A stretch of DNA of 64,000 bases, taken from Bombardia bombarda (taxonomy: Eukaryota > Ascomycota > Sordariomycetes > Sordariales > Lasiosphaeriaceae). Where the stretch lies: NCBI GenBank assembly GCA_030512295.1, contig JAULSR010000007.1, forward strand, positions 496,001 to 560,000, written 5' to 3'. The translations under genes and the position numbers were made by a program. The notes beneath the pieces were generated by a model, which searched no databases, was not told the DNA's origin, and saw only the letters and a list, made by a program, of their open reading frames with translations. Positions 21,709 to 32,933 of the stretch are shown here, piece by piece. How positions within the stretch are numbered: position 1 is the first letter of the stretch; the number at the start of each line of letters is the position of its first letter.

Positions 21709-23706
21709 ATGTTCCGCTTCTGGAGCTCCGACACAAGGGGAAGCTGCGAAAAGACGTTTGAAGGAACCAGGGTTCCCGTTGTCGCATCAGCCGACGCGTC
21801 GGGTCTGACGACGCCGATTACACCCGTGTCCGCTATATCTCCCTCCAAGAGAAGGCGGCCCAGTGCCGTCGACACCGCCGCCCACCTGACCGGCTATCCG
21901 TCGTCGAAGCGCATCAAGGTAGCGCACAATGGTGGCCTGCCCTCGCCAACGTCGGCGACGGCAGATGACATGGAGGAGGAGGGCGACATGCGGCGCAAGT
22001 CGTCCATGGCCCTAGACCAGGACCTGAACCTGAACCTCAACCTAGACCTGGAGCGTGCAAAGGATGTCATTCAATACCAGTTTGGTCTTGAGATCCTGTT
22101 GAAGCACGACGAGCTGCGTCTAATCAACCAGGAACTGGCCAAATGCCAGGTTGCCCTCGAGCAGCTGCGGCGATGCCACCTCATGCCTTACCCCGTGCAG
22201 TGCCCGATGCCTGGCCAGATGCTGGACATCAGCAGTGGCAAGGGCGCTGCCTTGCAGTCCGCGCCTGGCCAAGCCGTCCCAAAATGGGCGCCGCCCTTTG
22301 GGGTTGTCGAGGGTCCTTATGCGCGACATTATGCTAAGTGGCTGATACCGGATCCTGTATTTGACGGCATACAGCCAGAGACGCGCGGCGTCGCCGAGGG
22401 CGCGCGCGCAAAGAGCGGCGTCGCCGAAGGTAGGACGACAAGAAACAGTATGCCCGATGCAACAACAAGCTTTGGAAGGCCACGGCCTGCCCGTGGTCAG
22501 GCCGGCCAGAAGTTGCACGCGTTATCTAGTGGATACCCGCAACCCAAAGACAAGCAAGCCCCGTGCGTCCTGAAGCGATCAGATGGGCTCACTGTCAAGC
22601 TGGTCTGCATTGACTGTCACAGATGGGACTTCTCAAGCACACAGGGCTTCATCAACCACTGTCGCATCGCGCATAGAAGAGACTTCAAGAGCCACGAAGA
22701 GGCTGCCGTTCACTGCGGACACCCCATCGACGTTGATGAAAACGGAGGTACTGCTGCTGCTGGTGGTGGTGGTGGTGGTGGTGGTGGAGGTGCTGTTGCG
22801 GCTGATGAGCCCAAGCCTTGTCCTGCTCCTGGTTCTGTCCTGGTTCATCCATGGGCGCGTAATGAAGCCATCTCGGATCAACAGGCGTACAAGGCTCTGC
22901 GTTCTCGCATCAGCGCATCGCTGGCTCTATACCGCGCAGGCAAGCTTCCGCACGCCAAGTGCATTCCACGCGCTCGATCGGCAAGCCTTGTTGGCTCGTC
23001 AGACGTGCCGTATCTTACCCAGCTGATGCAAAAGAAGAAGATTGGGGGCAACTTGAAGACCCAAGTGACCGATGCTAAGACCAAGATGGACTGGGATGTG
23101 TTGCTACCCGGTGAGGACTGTGATGATACGGACCAGCCAAGCACAACGGACGGCAGCGCGAGTCCCAGCAAGCCTACGACACCATCCTCTACCGCGCGGA
23201 CACTGGCTGTCATGCGCGTCCCAACGCGATCTGATATCCCCCCTCCTCCTCCAACAACATCTGCCTCGGTCCCTCGGCCGAGCAGCAGCAAAAGTCACGT
23301 CCAGCCACAGCTGGGGCGGCTGGACTCTTCAACAGAAACCACCACTCCCGAAATACCCGAGACGCCCATGTACGATGACGAAATGGATGTGGAGCTGAGC
23401 CCAAACACCATCACAAGCAACAATGCCCCATCTCTTGTCAGTGACGATGGGGAGTACGACGACTCGGACGACGGCTCTGCATCAGACACCAGCGATGAGA
23501 TGGATGCCGAGTCTGTGTCGGACATAGCCGAGATCAACATCGACGATGATGTCCAGGACGTGACGCCACGGCCTATTCATCACTGCCGGGCCCCCACCGC
23601 CGCCACAGCAGTCAAGCTGAAGAAGGATGAGAATAGACATGTGACGTTTGTCACGCCCTTGGCGAACAGCAATGCCGCCCAGGGCAGACGGAAGCCGAAA
23701 GTGTAA
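21709..23706 (+). CDS. ahc1: AHC1-like C2H2 zinc-finger protein (ADA histone acetyltransferase complex component-like)
   Basis: A single exon of 665 residues starting MFRFWSSDTRG. The N-terminal third has a basic segment (SPSKRRRPS) and an Asn/Leu repeat (DLNLNLNLDLERAKD), followed by a helical segment EILLKHDELRLINQELAKCQ. The recognisable domain lies at about 290-345: CVLKRSDGLTVKLVCIDCHR, then FINHCRIAHRRDFKSHEEAA. This is a C-x2-C...H-x5-H finger of the type found in yeast Ahc1, a subunit specific to the ADA form of the Gcn5 acetyltransferase. A polyglycine tract from GGT codons lies at about 22764-22792. The C-terminus is acidic (DDGEYDDSDDGSASD) and then basic. A nuclear role in chromatin is inferred from the finger. 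Confidence 0.78.
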   Translation: MFRFWSSDTRGSCEKTFEGTRVPVVASADASGLTTPITPVSAISPSKRRRPSAVDTAAHLTGYPSSKRIKVAHNGGLPSPTSATADDMEEEGDMRRKSSMALDQDLNLNLNLDLERAKDVIQYQFGLEILLKHDELRLINQELAKCQVALEQLRRCHLMPYPVQCPMPGQMLDISSGKGAALQSAPGQAVPKWAPPFGVVEGPYARHYAKWLIPDPVFDGIQPETRGVAEGARAKSGVAEGRTTRNSMPDATTSFGRPRPARGQAGQKLHALSSGYPQPKDKQAPCVLKRSDGLTVKLVCIDCHRWDFSSTQGFINHCRIAHRRDFKSHEEAAVHCGHPIDVDENGGTAAAGGGGGGGGGGAVAADEPKPCPAPGSVLVHPWARNEAISDQQAYKALRSRISASLALYRAGKLPHAKCIPRARSASLVGSSDVPYLTQLMQKKKIGGNLKTQVTDAKTKMDWDVLLPGEDCDDTDQPSTTDGSASPSKPTTPSSTARTLAVMRVPTRSDIPPPPPTTSASVPRPSSSKSHVQPQLGRLDSSTETTTPEIPETPMYDDEMDVELSPNTITSNNAPSLVSDDGEYDDSDDGSASDTSDEMDAESVSDIAEINIDDDVQDVTPRPIHHCRAPTAATAVKLKKDENRHVTFVTPLANSNAAQGRRKPKV

Positions 23707-25071
23707 AGGTGTTGTGTACTTGTTTGGATTGTGGGGGAGAGGAGCCGGATTCCCTCTTCTCTCTCTCCGTGTTTTTTTCTTTCCCTTCTACAAGTTTATT
23801 TTGATTCCAGCGAGTTGTCTTTTTTTTTTTGTCAAGATACATTATATACTGCTTTTTAATGCGCCCGCCGCCTGTTCGGGGTTAATGAAGTCACGACTGG
23901 GGCGCGAACATCACACACACCCACACCCACATCCGCACACAACACACAACACATCTACACATCTTTAGCTCTGTCATACTACTCAACCTGTTGTATTCTG
24001 GATGCGTGCGAGATAAAGACGCTTGTGTTGCTACTTTTTATATATACATCTTTTATTACCTCGGTTACGGATATTTCTTGTTGGCAGCATGAGGTTCGGT
24101 GCAACGATGGTGGGGGGCATATTTGTTACAGAGGCTTGCGGTGGGGAGACGAAGAGAGGGGTGGTTTATGTAAGAAGGATGGAAAGGGAGATCAGAGTGT
24201 GCAGTCAGGCAGCCAAGGAGGCAGGCAGAGTTTAGCCAACATTGAAGAGAATGAATGGTATGGAACACTGCTGCTACTTGTCTGTCTCTGGCGCGATGAT
24301 TCTCAGTGTTGTGTGTGTACTGTATGCCCTGTTTGTCTCTCGTTGTATGTGTGTCTGTCTATTTAGGGAAAAGAGAAAAAGATGGGAAACGAAGAAAGGG
24401 ATGATGATACAAACTGAACGGAATGAACAGACGAGCGAGTTTTGGACTTGTTGTACCATATTTTAGTTACTATGTATGTACATGTTAATGCTGAAGCGAT
24501 TGGTCTACTCTTGAGACAGCCGTGGAAGTCTCGGTTCACAAATTCTGGCCCAAAGCATTTGTGACCAGGACAGCACCAACAAGGCAGTCTAAGGTATGTA
24601 TGGGTCTACGTGATACGCATAGTTGATACGCATAGTCTGCCTTAGTGTAAGGGCTTAATGCAGGTGAGACGAGAAAGCGGAAGAGATGGGACGGTGGTCA
24701 GGGACGGTGGTCAGGTTACCACGAGTGTCAACCAATTGGTATTTACCTGGCTGGGCATGGTTCCGTAACACCAGGGGGTGTCATCACCGGATATAACAGA
24801 CAACGATGTCCGAAGCTTGACATTCAATTGCTTGATACTTGGGTTCGCCAAGATGACCCATCCTTTTCTTTTGCCGCGCGCATCACGGCTTACTTGGAAC
24901 CACCAGATAGGTTCAACGCTCTTGACTCCATTCTCGGTTTCCTTTATTCATAAATGAGGTAAATCGCGGTCTATTTGAGAACTAAGTTTGGCAAGAACGA
25001 AAGCTTTTGAAGTCAACCAACCGACATCACCATATTTACTTACCTACCTACTTACCATCATCATCGCCAAC
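23707..25071. other. Intergenic region between AHC1-like gene and nitronate monooxygenase
   Basis: About 1.36 kb without a gene. It has a T11 run at about 23820, a CACACC-rich stretch at 23910-23950, a CTAAGGTA motif at 24589, and TACCTACTTACC-type leader sequence just before the next ATG. Confidence 0.55.
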
Positions 25072-26505
25072 ATGGTCGGCAACAGCAAGCTCAACGAGTG
25101 GTTTCCCCACGCCATCAGCCCGGTCGTCATCTGCGCGCCCATGTTTGGGGTGTCAAATGGGGCTCTGGCAGCCGAGGTGACCAGGGCTGGAGGACTAGGT
25201 GAGTCCCTCTTCTTGCCTGGCCACCCGCCCTGGGTATGACAGTCATACCTAACTTCGCACTACCGATAGGCATGATAGCAGCAGGCTACATTTGGTCTCC
25301 CGACTCGCCGCAGCTCACGACCTTGGCCTCGGAGCTGTCGATTGCCCGCGAGGCGCTGGGTCTCTCGTCGCAGCCCGAGGTGGCCATCCCCGTCGGCGTC
25401 GGCTTCATCCTCTGCCATCCCTCCATGGTTCACTTTGAGGCCACCGTGCTGCCTATCCTCGAGGCCAACGTGCCGCGGGCCGTGTGGCTGTTTGCGCAGG
25501 ACCCCGACCTGCCGACCGACTTGATCCCGCGCGTGGTGAGCAAGCTGCATGCATTGGGCGTGGTTGTCTTCAGCCAGGTCGGCACCGTGGCGGCGGCGCG
25601 ACGGTCGGCGAGCGATGGCGTGGACGTCATTGTTGCGCAGGGGGTTGATGCTGGCGGCCATCAGAACGCGCGGGGCGCGGGCGTGGTGACGCTGGTGCCC
25701 GAGGTGGTGGAGATGGTGGCCAGCGAGTTTAAGACGCAGGGGAGGGAGATTGTGGTGGTGGCGGCCGGTGGCATTGTCGATGGGAGGGGCGTGGCGGCCG
25801 TGTTGGCGCTTGGTGGGTTTGTTTACTTTAGTACCTGCCCAGGTATTTATGTGGTGGGCGGTGCTGACAGCTGGACAAATAGGGGCTGAGGCAGCGGTCA
25901 TGGGCACACGGGTAAGTCATAATATTACTCACCTTACTATTGTCAAAGAAGCCACATCAATGATACAATCACTAATATGAACATTCAACAGTTCCTCGCG
26001 GCAACCGACACCAATACACCAGAGTTCCGCCGAAAGCTTGTCCTCGAGGCAACGGATGGTGGCGTGTCTACCATCAAGTACATGCTGCATACCTTACTTA
26101 TCCTTGACGTCCTAAACAAACCATTTGCTAACCACACTCCTCACCAAAAGATCAAACTTCCACGACGACATCCAAGACACGGCCATCTGGCCACGCGTCT
26201 ACGACGGCCGCGCCATTGTCGGCCCCTCGTACCAGGACTTCGCCGCGGGGGTTCCGCTGGAGGAGAACCTGGGCAAGTACAGCGCCGCGCAGACATCGGG
26301 CGACATGTCGAGGCTGGTGACGTGGGCGTGCGTATACTTTCTTGATTATCCTGTGGCTACGACTGACACTGACTGACTGACCTTGGTGATCAACAGCGGA
26401 ACCGGTGTTGGCTTGATCAAGGAAAGAAAAACGGCGGGCGAGATTGTCAAGGAGGCCCGCGAGGTGGCCAAGGAGACCATCCGGCGGATTCAATCCATCC
26501 TCTAG
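25072..26505 (+). CDS. Nitronate monooxygenase (2-nitropropane dioxygenase family)
   Basis: Six exons (25072..25198, 25270..25812, 25883..25911, 25992..26077, 26151..26327, 26397..26505) give 356 residues with every junction in phase. The enzyme is an FMN-dependent TIM-barrel oxidase that detoxifies alkyl nitronates. Visible landmarks are the N-terminal CAPMFGVSNGALAAEVTRAG with the next exon's GMIAAGYIW, IPVGVGFILCHPS, VVFSQVGTVAAARRS, the flavin/substrate motif VIVAQGVDAGGHQ, VVAAGGIVDGRGVAAVLALG, and AAVMGTRFLAATDTN. The third exon is only 29 nt. Introns 1 and 3 have strong donors (GTGAGT, GTAAGT). It is probably cytosolic or peroxisomal; no targeting signal is clear. It is convergent with the amidohydrolase, with 127 bp between stops. 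Confidence 0.93.
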
Positions 26506-26632
26506 CTCCCTTGTTTCTGGCAGAATAGAAGACTAAGAAAGGAATTAGGGGAAATAACAGTAGGGAAAATAGTAGGTAAACAACGCTACGCTTTATTCAA
26601 TCACAAATCAAAACATTATCAAGTGCTAGCCA

Positions 26633-26672
26633 TCACAGCTCCTCCCTCCTTTCCTCTATCTCCACCGCCTCG

Positions 26673-26708
<36 letters not shown>

Positions 26709-28459
26709 CTCCTCTGATAAACCCTCTGCCCTCCAACCCACGTCTCCCTCACCTTCACCCTCCCCAGCTCCTCAGTCTGCAACCCGTCCAACGCTTCATC
26801 CAGCACAATCCAATCTGCCCACCTGTCCGCGCCAATCCTTCCCGCCTTTCCCTCCATGAACCCACCCCTCGCGGCACCGCCAGTAAAGCCTTCCAGCGCC
26901 TGCCAGATGCCAAGACTCTCCTCCTCATACCACCCTCTCTCCCCCTTACTCCCCCCCGTCCTTGGGCTCTTCCTCGCCACCGCCGCATACAGCCCCTCCC
27001 ACGGATTTGGGGGCTCGACGGGAAAGTCACTCCCCAGCACAAGCGGCAGGCCCATATCCACAAAGGTGCGCATGCGATATGCCTCGGTGGCAGTCCGCTC
27101 AGAACCAAGTCGGCGCTCGGCGTAGGCCATGTCGGAGGTGGCGTGGGTGGGCTGGATGGAGGGAATGATTCCCAGGTTCTGGATGCGCTGCTGGTCGGTC
27201 GGGTGGATGATCTGCGAGTGCTCGATCCGGAATCTGTGCGAGTCCTGGCATTCCTTCAGCCTGTCGGGGACAAAGTCGGGGCAGCGGTCGGCGAGGGCTG
27301 CAGAGATGGCGTCGATGGCGTAGCGGTTGGCCAGGTCGCCGATGGCGTGGATGTTGACCTGCAGGCCGAGGGATGCCCACTGTCGAGTGAGGGTGGTCAG
27401 AGTGGATGCGTTGACCAGGAGAGAGCCAGACGTGGACGGCTTGTCGCTGTAGGGCTCGATCATGGCGCTGCCCCAGGACCCGAGGGCGCCGTCAGCAAAC
27501 AGCTTCACACTCCTCACCACAAGCAGGCCGTCCTTGTGCTCTATCCTCGCCGCGTCCTCGGGGCAAAAGGTATTGCGTTCAGCGCATTCCATCATGGCAT
27601 ACACCCGCAGCGTCCACCAGTCCCCACCCTTGCTCAGCTCATTGTACAGCTTGATATCCTCGGGGAAGACACCAGCGTCATGCATGCCCACGAGCCCGAC
27701 CTTGTGCAGCTCGCGCATGGCGGAGCGAAGAAACGTCTTCTTGCGCGCCGCGTCAGGTTTGGGCCACAGTGCCGTGATGTAGTCCATGGCATTGTCGCAG
27801 AACACGCCCATGCCCGGATTGCGGATGATCTCGCCGCCTGGGATATCAGGGAGGCCGGCAGGGAGCAGGTCCAGGATGGCCTGGGAGACCCAGGTGCAGT
27901 GCACGTCGACACGATCAAGCATGATGAAGCGGCCTGCGAGACGCGGGTCCAACTCGAGCATGTCGGCCGTCGGCATCGCCCCCAGCGCCATCTGGTCCCA
28001 TCCGATCCCTCTTGCCCAGTTATCCCGTCCTCCCGCCTCCTCATTCCCATCCCTCTCGAGATATCTCACCACCCTCTCCCGGATCTCGTCAAACGTCGCC
28101 GACCCAAACAAGTCCGCCGAGTGCAGAAACTCGCCATAGCCCAGCAAGTGCCCATGTCCATCCCAAATGCCTGGCAACACATATCCTGGCCGGACAGTAT
28201 GCGCATGGCCTTCATCGTCACTCTCTCTAAACACGCGCGTAAATTTGCCCGACTTGACCCCAAAGCAATTGACGCCTTCTTCGGGGTCGAGGGCCGCGGT
28301 CCTGACGCCCTGGTAACAGTACGTCTCCTCGACAGCAGAATCTCCACTCTCAAGATCGACCAAAGGATTCTGTTGTATGCGCAAGACGACGGCGATGACG
28401 GCGGCCACGAGCGAGAGACGCAGGCCCCACTGGATCCACATCGCTGAGGGCGACGCCAT
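26633..28459 (-). CDS. Membrane-anchored amidohydrolase (YtcJ-like, Amidohydro_3 family)
   Basis: A single exon of 608 residues. The ATG at 28459 is the first in the frame; upstream the frame is open through a GGT/ACC repeat but has no ATG. An N-terminal signal anchor (WGLRLSLVAAVIAVVLRI) predicts a type II membrane or secreted location. The metal-dependent hydrolase fold is shown by PGIWDGHGHLLGYGEF (HxH), GLVGMHDAGVFPED, VNIHAIGDLANRYAIDA, RFRIEHSQIIHP, and LPLVLGSDFPVEPPNPWEG with the metal-binding Asp. This family hydrolyses amide or cyclic amide bonds; the substrate is unknown. The C-terminus ends in about 12 consecutive Asp codons from a CAT/ATG-type microsatellite (26676-26706). Confidence 0.88.
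26676..26706. repeat. CAT trinucleotide repeat inside the amidohydrolase gene
   Basis: About ten CAT units on the plus strand are read as GAT codons on the minus strand, giving a polyaspartate near the C-terminus. Confidence 0.9.
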
Positions 28460-29585
28460 GGCACAGAAACAGATATTCCCCGTTAAAGTAACCAGCTTGC
28501 GACTTTGTGACTTTGAAACTTTGTGTTGTTGTTGTTGGTGGTGGTGGTGGTGGTGGTGGTGGTGGTGGTGGTGGTGGTGGTGGTGGTGGTGGTGGTGGTG
28601 ATGCACCCAGCTTGAGCTTGGTGCTGTTGTTTGTTAGTGCAGATAACAAACCACAAACCACCCCTCCCCCGGACACTTTTAAACCCCAAAAAGAGGGCCC
28701 GAAACCCACAGCGGCATCGGGCCAAGCCGCTGTTGCCCACAGGCCAGGGCACCGGCGTGCGTGCATAACTTCAGTGGGTCCAAATTGGATGTGTCATTGT
28801 TTCTGATAAAGATGAGGATGGGCAAATAAGGTACACATGACCAAAGAGATGGTTTGCTGTGAACTGATCTGTGATGTCTTGTCGCGTTATCCCATTCTCA
28901 ACAGCTTCAGTTACCCCTCGACACCAAACTCTTGCTCATCCACCCACTGTTTGCTTGCTCGTTTTGCATCCATCATCATTGCGTGTATTGGGTGACTTGT
29001 ATACGCCCCGACAAGCGACGCCCTTTCCTGACTGCCCCTTGTTTTTCTGTCTAACCTGTTCAACCAAGGGTAACCTGGGCTTTGCATAATAGTCATTACA
29101 GCAGCAGCACGCACATCAGCTCGTGCTTCACATCAAAAAGAGACAAACAAAGACAGTACACTTTCTCCTTCCTTGAGTCGGGTGATGTGATATGAAATTT
29201 TGGGCAAATTTCCATATTGACCACCTCTCCAACAAGCCTGCCCCAGAAAAGACAGACGGACAAAAAGGATGCTGATATATATCTACACACATCACACCTG
29301 GAATGGTCGGATAACACAGAATCCTCTCTCTCACACGACAGTAAATCTTGGGGGAAAAGAGTAAGTCGGGGTGTGTTACGTCGAGTGTGTAATGTAAAAT
29401 ACGAGCCAACACAGTCCACAATGTAAACCCAAAAGAAAACCGACAGACCAACAGACTCGAAAGGGAAAAGGGGGAGGGGGGAGGGGGGGAAACAGGAAAC
29501 CAGTACCAACAACAACAACAACAATACCTCAACATGCTCGCTTCACCACCTACTCTCCATACACTCTACACACCCCCCTTCCTCA
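28460..29585. other. Intergenic region between amidohydrolase start and rsp5 3' end
   Basis: About 1.1 kb without a gene. It contains the long GGT array at 28537-28600 in the amidohydrolase leader, and an AAC repeat at 29511-29525 in the rsp5 3' flank. Confidence 0.6.
28537..28600. repeat. (GGT)21 trinucleotide microsatellite
   Basis: An uninterrupted run of about 21 GGT units, 80-140 bp upstream of the amidohydrolase ATG, preceded by GTT units. On the transcribed strand of that gene it reads as ACC/CAC repeats. Confidence 0.95.
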
Positions 29586-32538
29586 CTACTCCTGTCCAAA
29601 GCCCATTGTCTCCTCTACCGCAATGGTCAACTTCCCCTGCAGCATCTCCAATGACTTGTATGGTGGCAGATCCAAGCGGTTAAAGCTGTACGCAAACACG
29701 TTAGCACAATAAACTCCAAAGGCAACTAACAACATCATAGCATAAAAGGGGGTAAAGGGCAGGGAAGATACAAATCAGCATCAAAACATACCAGGTATGA
29801 GCCTTGGGCAGGTTGTTCTGCTCTCCCGCCTTCTCAATTGTAAATCTCCTCGGTCCGTCGCTCCCCTGCAGGTCCTTGAAACCATTAACGGGGATTCTCG
29901 ACGTGCCCGTCGTAAACTGCAACAGCCTGCTCTTCTGCTCGCCATCCCACGACCTGACCGTCTGCCAGAAGTACTGAATCACCTCATCGCTCTCCGTGTA
30001 TCCCCGGTAGTCGGTGTGCTTCTTCCAGTCGTCCACGTCAATCTCGGCAATGCCTCCAATCAACAGCTCCAGCTCACGCTCGTCAAACACGTTGATGAGA
30101 TCATGCGGGATCAGCTCCTGGAACCCCTCCTTGAATGCCTGGAACTGCTCCGCGATGCGCTTCTCGATCCTCCACTTGACCATCAGGTCCACATATTCCT
30201 TCTTGTTATCATTAGTAACGTCAATGTTACGACCGTTAGGAATCAGATCCTCAACCGTAATGACGCCGAAACGCTCATCTTCGGTCGAGAATGTCTGCTC
30301 CAGGATACCCCCCGAGATATCATTATCCAGCATCCACTGTAGCGAGCGGTGGAAATCGGCATCCACACCCTCCATATCTGCCAGCACGACCGACTTGCCC
30401 AGCATCATCTTGTACAGCGCACCAATAAAAAAGGCATCCAGGAAGCGGCGGTGGAAGATGGCCAGCCCCACCACACGGCCGATGAACTTGAAGTAATTAA
30501 GATGCTCGGGGTTGATGCCCGAGTGCGGATTAATCTGGAGTGTGTAATTGTCGTGTGCCGAGTACTCAAAGAGGCAGTAAAAGGGGTTGAACATCTCGTG
30601 CGAGAGCAGGAAGAAGAACTCTCGCGACAGACCACCATAATCCAGACCGTCCTCACCATCAAACTTGATCATGAGCCTCTTCTTGAGATCGGTCGCCGAC
30701 TGCCGTGAGATTTCGGCAAACGAGTCCTCAAAGATGTGAGATCTCCTGACCTTGATGTGACACTGACCGGAAAGGATACGCATTGCCGGCTGAGACCGGA
30801 AGTAAATCAGCTTGCGCCTAAAGTCACGCTTGTACTGGGGAACATTCTGGTCAAGCGACGACGGCAATCGTGGATCGTCCCAGGTGGTGGTCTTGGTGTT
30901 GTGGTCCACAAAGTACACACGCGCTGTATTGGTGAGTCGCATCTCCCACCCGCTAGGCAGAGGACCGAGCTGCGACACTGGCTGTTGCTGGATGGTACCG
31001 GTGCCAGTACTGCCTTGACCTCCGTACATGCGAATATACTGCTGGCGCCGCGGGTCGACCCACGTGGTGGTGCGCGTGTTGTGATCGACAAAGTATGCTC
31101 TCCCTTCAGGGGTGAATCGCTGCTCCCACCCCGGCGGGAGCTCACCGGTTCCGGGGCTCGTAGCGCCCGTGTGCAGCATGGTGGCCGCATTAGCGCTCTG
31201 GGCAGCGGCAGCCTGGGCCGCCAAGGTCGGCGAGTTGGCGCCGGTGCGGTCCTCGGGAAGCGTTCGGTTCTGATGTCTCTGGCGCTCCACCTGCGTGTTG
31301 GCCTCCTGAGCGCGGTTCTCGGCGGCCCCCGAGCCTGTCGGCCGATTCCAGCTCGTTGTCCTTGTGTTGTGGTCGACGTAGTATGTTCTCCCCAAGTTGT
31401 CCTCGCGGCGTTCCCAGCCTGCCGGCAGTCGGCCCTGCGAGTCCTCGAAGGGGCTAAGGGTGCTATTGTGTCGCGGGTTTGTGGAGCCGTTTACCGACGG
31501 TGCTGCCGGTGTGGTGGTCATGCTTGCCGGGCGATGTGGGATGGTCAGTTGCGCTCCAGAGTTGAGACTTCCATTAGGACCCGACATGGCTGAAGAAGGT
31601 CGTTCGGAGGCTCTGTCGCCATTCGACACGGTAGAGCCTTGTGGGGTGAGGAGGGAAGGGCGACTGGACGAGGCGGCAGGCGGCTGTAGTGAGGTACGAG
31701 GCGGTGCCGTGAGGTTGGTCGAGAGGTTAACGATCAGCTTGCCGTGGACTACAAGGTTATCTGTCGACTTTTTGAGGTCTCGCGTGAGCATCTGGTCTAT
31801 GAAGAGGGCATGTGTTAGCTCAAAGCCGGCCAAGTTCGATGCTGCCATGGTTAGAGGAAGATGGAGATGGAGATATGAGGTGCGGTTACCATCAGCATTG
31901 GGAGCCAGTTCTATGATGTCGCCTATGCGGATGTTGATGACGCCAAGGAAACCTTGGTCCTTTTTCTTGAACTTCTTCTGGTCAAATACCTGAATGATCA
32001 GAATGCTGTCTTCGTTCACCTTGCTAGTAACTAAATGTCAGTGATTGGGGCGGACCAAGGCACGGGACAGGAGTGGCACAAACAAGTCGAAGCTCTCGTT
32101 CCAGTAGGGGTTGAGGGTTCTCTTAGAGACTTGTGTCGTCTTGGTCTGCTCTCCGTCGATAGTGGCCACGGCGAAGGGGTCGGGAAATCCTGAAGGTTAA
32201 GCAGTCAGCGCCGGGCTGTCGAGAGGTGTGTGCAACAGACTGGAGCATCAACATACTGAAGACATCTCGCTTGTAGAGGCCATCGGCGGCGATGACTAGA
32301 AGCGTGGGTCAGCATGGACAATGTGGCAGCGGCGGGCTTCGGATCGCAAGGGCAGTCTGACTTGTAACCCGGAGGTTTGGCTGTTGGCTGTTGGGCACAG
32401 GCTGTCAGCGGTGTGGTCTTGTGATGTCTGTCCCGGGAGGAGATGAATGGATGGATGGATGGATGGATGGATGGATGGATGGATGGATGGATGGACTACT
32501 CACGCTGGCAGGGCCGAGTCGATCCGGGTGGACGACAT
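29586..32538 (-). CDS. rsp5: NEDD4-family HECT E3 ubiquitin ligase Rsp5/HulA
   Basis: Seven exons (32538..32504, 32387..32362, 32295..32257, 32189..32084, 32023..31890, 31796..29792, 29685..29586) give 814 residues, all junctions in phase. The order is typical: C2 domain at about 15-140 (PNLRVTIIAADGLYKRD, FPDPFAVATIDGEQTKTT, VFDQKKFKKKDQG), three WW domains at about 233-262, 331-361 and 389-420 (each L-P-x-G-W-E ... Y-Y/F-V-D-H-N-T ... W-x-x-P), and HECT domain from about 450. The catalytic Cys is residue 782 in KAHTCFNRLDLPPY, 32 residues from the end, and its codon is split by the last intron. The enzyme ubiquitinates plasma-membrane transporters, often through arrestin adaptors, and other proteins. 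Intron 5 (31889..31797) is 93 nt, in frame and stop-free, so it can be missed as an insertion in the C2 domain. Confidence 0.96.
32447..32494. repeat. (ATGG)12 tetranucleotide microsatellite in rsp5 intron 1
   Basis: Twelve uninterrupted ATGG units lie inside the first intron of rsp5, close to its donor site, and make up about 40 percent of that 116-nt intron. Confidence 0.93.
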
Positions 32539-32902
32539 GATTGCTGGTGACGGCAGGCAGACAGCGGCAGCGCGCGTTTCAATACTCGCACTCGTCGTGG
32601 GCACTGGCACGCGGGGTTTGGTGCCACCAGTTGGACGACGGGTCGGGGCGAGCGATGCGTCGGAGTCGGAGTCAACAGGGACAAGTGACGAAGAGACGGC
32701 CCACCACTACTACTAGACTTATTAGAGATCAAAGCGGGGAGGGTGGACGGCGGATGGCGGGCAGCGAGTCTTGGGCAATCGGCCCCGACAGGATGCGAAG
32801 AAGTGGTTGGTTTTTGGTGGATTGCAAAGGAATCGAGACTGAGTACCTAAAATGTCAAAGTCCGAGGCAGGCAGGGCGCTGTAGCATGAACTCTGTCCAG
32901 GC

Positions 32903-32933
<31 letters not shown>

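Noticed and set aside
27143..28447. 434-codon open frame on the plus strand, antisense to the amidohydrolase
   Set aside because: It is the mirror of a GC-rich coding sequence; its translation shows no domain or membrane pattern, whereas the minus strand has all amidohydrolase motifs.
28460..28606. Polyhistidine extension upstream of the amidohydrolase start
   Set aside because: The frame is open through the GGT array but contains only a GTG, not an ATG. The first ATG is at 28459, right before the signal anchor, so the array is more likely untranslated leader.
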